Source: Candidatus Bilophila faecipullorum
GTDB taxonomy: Bacteria > Desulfobacterota > Desulfovibrionia > Desulfovibrionales > Desulfovibrionaceae
Length of the DNA: 43,593 nt
Direction: 5' to 3'
Assembly: GCA_944326695.1 (NCBI GenBank)
Contig: CALVEZ010000029.1
Span: 1 to 43,593, forward strand
Shown here: one piece after another, positions 37,341-43,593 of the stretch
Layout: each line of letters begins with the position of its first letter
Position numbering within the stretch: position 1 is the first letter of the stretch
The notes under the pieces: model-generated
The model's input: only the letters and a program-made list of their open reading frames with translations
Told to the model about the DNA's origin: nothing
Database searches by the model: none
Made by a program: the position numbers and the translations under genes

Positions 37341-37430
37341 GAACGGGGGGAGGGGAGGAGGAACCCTTCTGGAGAAGGGCTTCCTCCTCCCCCCCGGCCC
37401 CCTCCTCTCCACCTCCGAAGACGTTTACGT
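37341..37430 (+). repeat. Family B palindromic repeat between xdhD and ssnA
   Basis: Purine-rich arm, centre CCCTTCT-GG-AGAAGGG, pyrimidine-rich arm, tail CCGAAGACGTTTACG. Same orientation as copy 1. Confidence 0.75.
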
Positions 37431-37525
37431 TTATCGAATCCCTGTTCGCAGGTTTCCCCGATGATTGGAATGGCTTTGTGGCGTTTTGAGAGGAACAGGT
37501 TGAGGGGAAGGCGGGGAAAGGGCCG

Positions 37526-40117
37526 TTACGCGGGAGGATTCTTTTGTGCGTTTACCGGGAGCGATCTGCGGCGCACGCCGTCGACCTGATAGAGGGCGTT
37601 GACGATGGCGGGAGCCGTGGGGATGCAGGCGATTTCCCCAAGGCCCTTGGCCCCGCAGGGGCCCTCGGGATCGGGCACTTCCACGGCGATGACCTCGATT
37701 TCGGGAACGTCCGTGGCGCGGGGCAGGCCGCAGGCGTTGAGCCTGCCCGAAAGCAGGAGGCCGTCCTTGATGGGAATGCTTTCGGTGAGGGCATAGCCCA
37801 TGCCCATGACCACGCCGCCCTGTACCTGTCCCTCATAAAGGGGGCGGTTGACGACGCGCCCCGAGTCATGCGCGGCGATGATTTTTTCCAGCCTGCCGTT
37901 TTCGTCCATGAAGGCCACATGGGTGGCGAAGCTGTAGGAAACGTGGTTGCGGATTTCGCCGGGCGCGCCCTGTCCGGAAGTCTGCCCGGCGGAATCGTAA
38001 TGGCCCTTGTAGAAGCGCCCCGCGAGGCGTTCGAGCCGCCCGCCGTACTTGTCCAGATCGTGGCGGAGCTGCCGGGCCGCGCTGACCACGGCGTGGCCGA
38101 GCTGGAAGGTGCCCCGGCTGGCCGTGGTGCTGCCCGCGTAGGCCCCGTATTCGGTGGAGGCGGTGAGGGTGATGTGGATGTCCGGGCCGAGACCCGCCAC
38201 TTCGCAGAGCATCTGGCGGGCCACGGTATTGATGCCTTGCCCCATCTCCGACCAGCCGTGGTGGAGCACGAGCCGCGCGCCGGCGGGATCATCGGGCGCG
38301 GGATGGACTTCAAGGTAGCAGTCGCAGGGTTCGGGGATGCCGTTGCCGATGCCCGCGTTCTTGATGGCGCAGGCGATGCCCGCACGGGGATGGCTGCGGA
38401 AGGCGTCGCGCACGGCCAGCAGGGTTTCGCGCAGAGCCGTCCCTTCCCCGAGGACCTGCCCGGTGGTGACCATGCGGCCCGGGGCCACGGCGTTGTCATA
38501 GCGGAATTGCCAGCGGTCGAAGCCGCCCTTTTCGCACAGCTCGTCGATGAGGCATTCCATCGCGAAATTGGACTGGTTCACCCCGAAGCCCCGGAACGCG
38601 CCTGCGGGCTGGTTGTTGGTGAAGACCGCCTTGACGTGGATGTCCACCGAGGGGACGTGGTAGGCGCTGACCGCGTGCGTGCCGGTGCGGGTCACCACCG
38701 GGCCGCCCGCCGAGGCGTAGGCCCCGGTGTCGGCAAGGATGCGCGCCTTCGCCGCCATGAGCAGCCCCTTTTCGTCGCAGCCGATGACGTAATGGAGCTT
38801 CATGGCATGGCGCTTGGGGTGCATCCGTATGGACTCGGGACGCGACAGGCGTACCTTGACCGGACGCCCCAGCAGATAGGCCCCCAGCGCCGCGTGGGGC
38901 TGACAGGTGAAATCTTCCTTGCCGCCGAAGGCTCCGCCGGCATCGGCCAGCGTCACCGTCACCTTGGGGGAGGGCAGGCGCAGGAGGGCGGCGATGTCGG
39001 CCTTATCGTGCCAGATGCCCTGCGACTGCACGTAGAGGCGAACGCCTCCGTCCTCGGGAAGGGCGAGGCAGGCTTCGGTTTCGAGAAAGGCGTGCTCCAC
39101 GGCCTGCGTCGTGTAGACGGCTTCGGCGGTGAAGGCGCAGCGGGACAGCGCCTCGTCCACGGGCTCGCCGCGCCGGATGCTCTTGTCGAGGAGGACGTTG
39201 CCCCTCTCGTGGATACGGATGGAAGAGTGCTCGGCCTCCTCCATATCGAGAAGCGGGGTGAGGACTTCGTAGTCGGCCCTGACGCGCGCGGCGGCAGCGC
39301 GGGCCTCTTCCTCGCTTTCCGCAATCACGCAGGCCAGCGCGTCCCCGATGTAACGGGTGATTTCCCCGGCCTTGACGTAGACGGGCCAGTCCTTGGCGTA
39401 GAGGCCGAGCACGCGCTCGCCGGGGATGTCCTCGGCCCTCAGGATGCGGATGACGCCGGGCATGGCCGCCGCTTCTTCCGTATGGATGGCGAGGACGCGG
39501 GCGCGCGGGTGTTCGCTGAAGACCAGGGCCCCATGCGCCATGCCGGGCGCTTCCATGTCGTTGACGAAGGGGCGCGTCCCGATGGCGCGCTCGTAGCCGC
39601 CGTACTTGGGCCAGCCCGAGCCGAGGCCGGGGCGGGCGTCCGTTTCCGGGGCCTTCCCTTCCCGCAGCAGGGCGGCGGCGTCGAGAATGGCGTCCACGAT
39701 TTTGACGTAGCCCGTGCAGCGGCACAGATGGGGACGCACAGCCTTGACGACCTCCTCCCGCGACGGATTCCGGTTGCCTTGCAGCAACACCTTGGCGCGC
39801 ATGAGGAAACTGGGCGTGCAGAAGCCGCACTGCACCGCGCCGCGATTGACGAAGGCCATGCCGAGAGTGCGCCGAAGCGGTTCGGGCAATCCCTCAAGCG
39901 TGACGACCTCCCCGCCGTTCACCTTGCTCATGGGCGTGGAGCAGGCGAGGCAGGCCCGCCCGTTCACTTCCACAAGGCAGGCTCCGCAGGCCGCCTGTCC
40001 CGAACAGCCGTCCTTGGCCGCGGTCAGACGCCGCTCGCGCCGCAGGAAGGAGAGGAGGGAAGCCGCAGGGTCGCCGCTGTAATCGACGCTCTGCCCGTTG
40101 AGCCGGAACGCAATCAT
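37526..40117 (-). CDS. xdhD: Fused Fe-S/molybdopterin hydroxylase XdhD
   Basis: Xanthine-dehydrogenase-family protein with the iron-sulfur and molybdenum domains in one chain, 863 residues (E. coli XdhD about 956). The N-terminal [2Fe-2S] ligands are in GCSGQAACGAC; the second cluster is in CGFCTPSF and HLCRCTGY. The molybdenum domain begins near residue 170, with AGGAFGGKEDF, GAFRGFGVNQ and EMGQGINTV, and the catalytic Glu in AKGLGEIAC near 826. No FAD domain is present and no FAD subunit gene adjoins it; E. coli has ygfM there. Electrons may pass to YgfK. The ATG at 40117 has GAGGAG seven bases upstream. Confidence 0.93.
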   Translation of the reverse strand: MIAFRLNGQSVDYSGDPAASLLSFLRRERRLTAAKDGCSGQAACGACLVEVNGRACLACSTPMSKVNGGEVVTLEGLPEPLRRTLGMAFVNRGAVQCGFCTPSFLMRAKVLLQGNRNPSREEVVKAVRPHLCRCTGYVKIVDAILDAAALLREGKAPETDARPGLGSGWPKYGGYERAIGTRPFVNDMEAPGMAHGALVFSEHPRARVLAIHTEEAAAMPGVIRILRAEDIPGERVLGLYAKDWPVYVKAGEITRYIGDALACVIAESEEEARAAAARVRADYEVLTPLLDMEEAEHSSIRIHERGNVLLDKSIRRGEPVDEALSRCAFTAEAVYTTQAVEHAFLETEACLALPEDGGVRLYVQSQGIWHDKADIAALLRLPSPKVTVTLADAGGAFGGKEDFTCQPHAALGAYLLGRPVKVRLSRPESIRMHPKRHAMKLHYVIGCDEKGLLMAAKARILADTGAYASAGGPVVTRTGTHAVSAYHVPSVDIHVKAVFTNNQPAGAFRGFGVNQSNFAMECLIDELCEKGGFDRWQFRYDNAVAPGRMVTTGQVLGEGTALRETLLAVRDAFRSHPRAGIACAIKNAGIGNGIPEPCDCYLEVHPAPDDPAGARLVLHHGWSEMGQGINTVARQMLCEVAGLGPDIHITLTASTEYGAYAGSTTASRGTFQLGHAVVSAARQLRHDLDKYGGRLERLAGRFYKGHYDSAGQTSGQGAPGEIRNHVSYSFATHVAFMDENGRLEKIIAAHDSGRVVNRPLYEGQVQGGVVMGMGYALTESIPIKDGLLLSGRLNACGLPRATDVPEIEVIAVEVPDPEGPCGAKGLGEIACIPTAPAIVNALYQVDGVRRRSLPVNAQKNPPA

Positions 40118-40130
40118 GGGGATTCTCCTC

Positions 40131-40230
40131 AGGAGGGCGGGAAGGCGGGGCAGGGGAACTTTCTGGAGAAGGGGGAATACCTTCCCGTTTCCCTTTCCCC
40201 GCGTCTCCATCCCTTCACAGACTTTCGAGT
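40131..40230 (+). repeat. Family B palindromic repeat upstream of xdhD
   Basis: GGCGGGGCAGGGGAACTTTCT-GG-AGAAGG core with pyrimidine-rich arm and tail CACAGACTTTCGAG. More diverged than the other copies. Directly precedes the xdhD ribosome-binding site on the minus strand, so it lies in the xdhD leader. Confidence 0.6.
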
Positions 40231-40509
40231 GTGAGGAGGCAAGGCGACGGGAATTCCTTTTGCTTTACTGTATACCGTTTCGGCTCTTGGCCGCAAAGTA
40301 AAAGTTTTCGGAAAATCCTTTCTCAAGGCAGCAACAGGAAAGGCACTCGGTTCTCGTGAAAGGAAACATTCATGCGTTTATCGCTTCAAATGCCTTTTTC
40401 TTCGTCTAAGCATCCTTTTTAAGAGAAGGCATTCCACACATCCTGTTTTTTCATGCTTTCCCCATTAAAGGGACTCCTTGTGCGCCGCCCCCTACTCACG
40501 AAAAGTTTC
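40231..40509. other. Gene-free part of the ygeW-xdhD gap
   Basis: AT-richer than the surroundings. It holds an imperfect inverted repeat (40390-40402 with 40421-40432, ATGCCTT/AAGGCAT core). A weak minus-strand promoter-like pair TTGCGG...TATACA near 40268-40295 could serve xdhD. No gene was seen. Confidence 0.4.
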
Positions 40510-40585
40510 AGGGGGGATGGGGAGAGGGTTGGGGAGGGGAAGCCCCTTTTTCAAAAGGGGCTTCCCCTCCCCAATGACTTCCTAC
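40510..40585 (+). repeat. Family B palindromic repeat at the ygeW 3' end
   Basis: Perfect 22-bp inverted repeat (40529-40550 and 40553-40574) around a 2-base loop, followed by CCAATGACTTCC. The tail overlaps the ygeW stop codon (40582-40584). It probably protects or terminates the ygeW transcript. Confidence 0.8.
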
Positions 40586-41778
40586 AAACACCGGGGCGCG
40601 GCCTTTTCCAGCACTTCAGTGAGCAGGTCGGCGGGGCGGCGCTTGCGGGCGAGGAAGATCATGGCCGCGATGATGTAGGGCTTATAGCTGGCCTGCTTGT
40701 ACAGGGGGACGCGGTAGCGGTCGAAGACCGAGGCGGCCACTTCGCCTTCCGTGCAGGACACGCCCGAAATGTCGGCGGGCAGGCAGTGCAGATAGAGCGC
40801 CTCGCCGTTGCGTGTGAGGGACATGAGCTTTTCCGTGCACTCCCAGTCCTTGTGCGCGGCGTTCTGGGCCAAAAGTTCCTTTTCGAGCCGCCGGATGCCC
40901 TCCATGTCGCCCGCGCCGTAGTGTTCGGTCCGTTGCCGCATGGCCGCGAAGGGAGCCCAGCTCTTGGGATAGACGATGTCCGCGTCCCGGAAGGCTTCGG
41001 CCATGTCGTGCGTCCGGGAGAAGGAGCCGCCACTCGCCGCCGCATTGCGCGCGGCCACGTCCTCTACGTCGCTCATGACTTCGTAGCCTTCGGGATGCGC
41101 GAGGACCACGTCCATGCCGAAACGGGTCATCAGGCCGATGACGCCTTGCGGGACGGAAAGGGGCTTGCCGTAGGAGGGCGAATAGGCCCAGCTCATGGCG
41201 ATGCGCTTTCCCTTGAGCTTGTCCGCGCCGCCGAAGCGGTTGATGATGTGCAGCATGTCCGCCATGCACTGCGTAGGATGGTCGATGTCGCACTGGAGAT
41301 TGACCAGCGTGGGGCGCTGTTCGAGCACGCCGTCGCGCCAGCCTTCCTCAACCGCCGAGGCCACCGAGCGCATGTAGGCGTTGCCCTTGCCGATGTACAT
41401 GTCGTCGCGGATGCCGATGACGTCGGCCATGAAGGAAATCATGTTCGCGGTTTCGCGCACGGTTTCGCCGTGGGCGATCTGGGATTTGCCCTCGTCGAGG
41501 TCCTGCACCGCAAGGCCGAGGAGGTTGCAGGCGCTGGAGAAGCTGAAGCGGGTGCGCGTGGAATTGTCGCGGAAGAGCGAGACGCCGAGCCCGGAATCGA
41601 ACACGCGGCAGGAGATGTTGTTTTCGCGCAGGCCGCGCAGGATTTCCGCCACGAGGAAGGTCGCGGCGATTTCGTCATCGCTTTTTTCCCACGTGAGGAG
41701 GAAGTCGTTTTGATACAGGCCGGCGGCGTCAAGCGCGGCGAGCCGCCGGATGAGCTCGCGGATGCGGATCGTATCCAT
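40582..41778 (-). CDS. ygeW: Knotted carbamoyltransferase YgeW
   Basis: 398 residues, same size as E. coli YgeW (about 396). Carbamoyl-phosphate site SLFRDNSTRTRFSF and second-substrate motifs VNLQCDIDHPTQCMADML and LYLHCLPADISG are present. The family has a trefoil-knotted transcarbamylase fold; its physiological acceptor is unsettled. In purine or urate catabolism it would act on a ureido intermediate in the direction that yields carbamoyl phosphate. No carbamate kinase gene is nearby to turn this into ATP. AAAGGA lies six bases before the ATG. Confidence 0.94.
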   Translation of the reverse strand: MDTIRIRELIRRLAALDAAGLYQNDFLLTWEKSDDEIAATFLVAEILRGLRENNISCRVFDSGLGVSLFRDNSTRTRFSFSSACNLLGLAVQDLDEGKSQIAHGETVRETANMISFMADVIGIRDDMYIGKGNAYMRSVASAVEEGWRDGVLEQRPTLVNLQCDIDHPTQCMADMLHIINRFGGADKLKGKRIAMSWAYSPSYGKPLSVPQGVIGLMTRFGMDVVLAHPEGYEVMSDVEDVAARNAAASGGSFSRTHDMAEAFRDADIVYPKSWAPFAAMRQRTEHYGAGDMEGIRRLEKELLAQNAAHKDWECTEKLMSLTRNGEALYLHCLPADISGVSCTEGEVAASVFDRYRVPLYKQASYKPYIIAAMIFLARKRRPADLLTEVLEKAAPRCL

Positions 41779-41824
41779 GATGCGTCCTTTGTTGGTCTTT
41801 GGTAATCGCAGTATAGGGGAAGAT

Positions 41825-41913
41825 GAAGACCGGGGAAAGGGAAGAACCCTTCTGAAGAGGGGGCTCCCCTTCCCCCGGCCTCCCTTCCCCTCATCTTCCC
41901 AAGACTTTTGACG
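41825..41913 (+). repeat. Family B palindromic repeat between ygeY and ygeW
   Basis: Purine-rich arm, centre CCCTTCTGAAGAGGG, pyrimidine-rich arm, tail CCCAAGACTTTTGAC. It lies in the 177-base ygeY-ygeW gap. Confidence 0.7.
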
Positions 41914-41955
41914 GAAGGGGAGGAGGTACGGCGGACGGTTTATGTTTCCGAATAG

Positions 41956-43176
41956 TCACTTTTGGAAGCCGACGTAGACGGCGGGAAGAGCGGCGTAGAG
42001 GGCCGCGCAGTCGATGAGGTCCTGCTTCCACGTTTTTTCGTCGGGGGCGTGCGCTTCCTTCTCCTTGCCCGGGCCGAAACCGACCACGGGGATGCCGTAG
42101 CGACCCATGATCGAGACGCCGTTGGTGGAAAAGGTCCACTTGTCCGTGCGGGGTTCACGGTCAAACAGCTTGCGATAGGTTTCTTCGGCGGCTTTTGTGA
42201 CTATGTGGTCCTCAGGCAGAACCCACGTGGGGAAATAGCAGTCCGTCGGGTAGACGAGGCCCGTCCACGAAGGGACCTCATAGGTGTACATGGACACCTT
42301 GACCCTCTCCCCGGCGGCCTTGACCGAGGGGAGATTCTCAATCTGGGAAATGGCGAGGTCCTTGTCTTCCCCGAAGGTCAGGCGGCGGTCCACGGAAACG
42401 GCGCAGCCGTCCGCCACGGCGCAGCGGGAGGGGGAGGTGTAGAAAATCTGGGACACGGTGAGCGAGCCCTTGCCGAGGAAAGGATCGTCCGCCAGCCGCG
42501 TGTTCAGCTCTTCAAGCTCGGTGAGGATGTGGGCCATGCGGTAAATGGCGTTGTCGCCGCGTTCCGGGGCCGAACCGTGGCAGGAGACGCCGCGCACGTC
42601 GATACGGATTTCCATACGCCCGCGCTGGCCCCGGTAGATGCCGCCGTCCGTGGGCTCGGTGGAGACCACGAATTCCGGCCTCAACCCATCCTCATTGATG
42701 ATGTATTGCCAGCACAGGCCGTCGCAGTCCTCTTCCTGCACGGTCCCGGCCATGACGATGGTGCAGCCGGGAGGACAGAGGCCGAGTTCCTTGATGATTT
42801 TTCCGGCGTAGACCATGCCGGCCATGCCGCCTTCCTGATCGCTCGCGCCCCGGCCGCCGATGGTTTCGGCGTCCTCGCAGCCTTCGTAGGGATCAAAGGA
42901 CCAATTGCCGCGGTTACCGACGCCCACGGTGTCGACGTGCGCGTCGAAGGCGATGAGGCGCGGCCCCGTGCCGATGTAGCCCAAGACGTTGCCCATCTTG
43001 TCGATTTCGACCCTGTCGAAGCCGACCTTTTCCATTTCTTCCGCAATGCGCCGGACGACGCCCTCCTCCTGGCGGCTTTCGCTCGGAATGCGGATCATGT
43101 CGCGCAGAAAGCGGGTCATCTGTGGTTCATAGCGCTCAGCCAGCGCCTTGATGCGGGAAAAATCGGGACTCTGCAT
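41956..43176 (-). CDS. ygeY: YgeY, M20-family metallohydrolase
   Basis: 406 residues, as in E. coli YgeY (about 403). M20 di-zinc site: FDAHVDTVG (His and Asp), [13 protein letters not shown] (bridging Asp), the Glu pair in [10 protein letters not shown], an STEPTDG ligand loop and a C-terminal His in KEAHAPDE. The lid/dimerisation domain lies at about 180-300. Members remove acyl, carbamoyl or peptide groups from amino acids, and this one belongs to the purine-cluster set. GGGAGG is six bases before the ATG, and a sigma-54 promoter candidate lies 41-57 bases upstream. First gene of the cluster. Confidence 0.93.
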   Translation of the reverse strand: MQSPDFSRIKALAERYEPQMTRFLRDMIRIPSESRQEEGVVRRIAEEMEKVGFDRVEIDKMGNVLGYIGTGPRLIAFDAHVDTVGVGNRGNWSFDPYEGCEDAETIGGRGASDQEGGMAGMVYAGKIIKELGLCPPGCTIVMAGTVQEEDCDGLCWQYIINEDGLRPEFVVSTEPTDGGIYRGQRGRMEIRIDVRGVSCHGSAPERGDNAIYRMAHILTELEELNTRLADDPFLGKGSLTVSQIFYTSPSRCAVADGCAVSVDRRLTFGEDKDLAISQIENLPSVKAAGERVKVSMYTYEVPSWTGLVYPTDCYFPTWVLPEDHIVTKAAEETYRKLFDREPRTDKWTFSTNGVSIMGRYGIPVVGFGPGKEKEAHAPDEKTWKQDLIDCAALYAALPAVYVGFQK

Positions 43177-43216
43177 GAAAAGCCTCCCGGAAGATAGAAC
43201 GGATCATATTTTTTCT

Positions 43217-43233
43217 AGCAAGCCTCGCGCCAG
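43217..43233 (-). promoter_or_regulatory. Candidate sigma-54 promoter of ygeY
   Basis: Minus strand CTGGCGCGAGGCTTGCT. It matches the consensus YTGGCACG-N4-TTGCW with one change and keeps the invariant GG-N10-GC. It predicts a start near 43206, about 30 bases before the ATG and just ahead of the ribosome-binding site. A CATTGAG...CTCATG inverted repeat lies shortly upstream. Confidence 0.65.
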
Positions 43234-43301
43234 TGAGGGCATGAGAGAGATACTCAATGAAATATCCCTCTTAGCCACATTTCCCTTTTCCCTCAAACGC
43301 A

Positions 43302-43342
43302 AAAAAACTTCCCGGAATGAGAAATTTCTCATTCCGGGAAGC
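43302..43342 (-). terminator. Terminator for a minus-strand gene beyond the right edge
   Basis: Perfect 34-bp palindrome (43309-43342) followed on the minus strand by seven T residues. It isolates the ygeY promoter from upstream transcription. Apart from this and the repeat at 43517, 43177-43593 shows no gene. Confidence 0.88.
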
Positions 43343-43516
43343 TTCTTGCATTGGCAGAGGAACGGAACGACCCTCCCCATTATGGGGGGAACGCCTCCAG
43401 CCCTGATTTCCCTGACCAAATCCGCCTTTCAAACGTAATCCGATCTCCCCAGCACAGGGCGGACACCGTATCTATCCCGGTTCCGGCACGGACCGCCGCG
43501 CGGCCTCCCCACCACT

Positions 43517-43593
43517 TGAACGTCTTTGGAAGAGGAGGGGAGGGGGCGCGGGGGAGGGGAGGAGAAACTTTTCTTCAGAAAAGTTTCTCCTCC
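43517..43593 (-). repeat. Family B palindromic repeat, cut by the window end
   Basis: Starts with the inverted tail TTGAACGTCTTTGG and purine-rich arm. A 17-bp perfect inverted repeat around TC (43558-43574 with 43577-43593) runs to the last base. Opposite orientation to copy 1. Confidence 0.7.

Noticed and set aside
37544..40234. 896-codon open frame on the plus strand
   Set aside because: Exact shadow of xdhD. High GC content at third positions removes stops on the opposite strand; the protein is rich in Gly, His, Val and Asp and resembles no family.
23122..43176. In-frame TGA (selenocysteine) in the Mo-hydroxylases
   Set aside because: All hydroxylase frames are uninterrupted and full length; selenium in this family is a labile cofactor ligand and not selenocysteine.

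Overview
The window is a GC-rich bacterial chromosome segment. It most resembles a member of the Desulfovibrionaceae (Desulfobacterota; a gut-type genus such as Bilophila or Desulfovibrio is possible, but the genus is inference). Three things point there: an elongasome cluster (mreB-mreC-mreD-mrdA-rodA) immediately upstream of an F1Fo ATP synthase operon that has paired b'/b subunits and no a or c genes; a glycine cleavage operon with split GcvPA/GcvPB; and short palindromic repeats scattered between genes. No rRNA, tRNA, CRISPR array or complete insertion sequence was seen.

Layout. 1-380: possible last codons of an off-window gene, a terminator and two repeats. 381-1346 (-): YhcC-type radical SAM protein. 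1624-7240 (+): rod-shape and peptidoglycan elongation genes. 7430-13386 (+): ATP synthase operon b', b, delta, alpha, gamma, beta, epsilon, with a near-consensus sigma-70 promoter and a UUCG-loop terminator. 13420-13596: a MITE-like element with terminal inverted repeats and an apparent 9-bp target duplication. 13871-15553 (-): YbaL-type cation:proton antiporter. 15554-16421: a long stretch without a convincing gene. 16422-22820 (+): Lrp/AsnC regulator, gcvT, gcvH, gcvPA, gcvPB and a lipoate-protein ligase, which together make and lipoylate the glycine cleavage system.

23122-43176 (all -): a purine/urate-type catabolic cluster related to the E. coli xdhABC / ygeW-ygeY-hyuA / yqeB / ygfK-ssnA-xdhD loci. 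In transcription order it is ygeY (M20 hydrolase), ygeW (knotted carbamoyltransferase), xdhD (fused Fe-S/Mo hydroxylase), ssnA (amidohydrolase), hyuA (hydantoinase/dihydropyrimidinase family), ygfK (Fe-S flavoprotein reductase), yqeB-like maturation factor, xdhA, xdhB, xdhC, an NCS2/AzgA-type purine permease and an XdhC/CoxI-type maturation factor. Inferred logic: the permease imports purine, the molybdenum hydroxylases and YgfK act on the purine ring or its oxidised forms, HyuA and SsnA open rings, and YgeY/YgeW process the ureido or amino-acid-like products. The diaminopropionate lyase (ygeX), carbamate kinase, yqeC and ygfJ found in other versions of the cluster are not in the window. The cluster starts with a strong candidate sigma-54 promoter upstream of ygeY.

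Two repeat families recur: a two-hairpin element (family A, three copies, one forming the C-terminus of yhcC) and a purine/pyrimidine-arm hairpin with an AAGACGTT-like tail (family B, about eight copies, concentrated between the purine-cluster genes).
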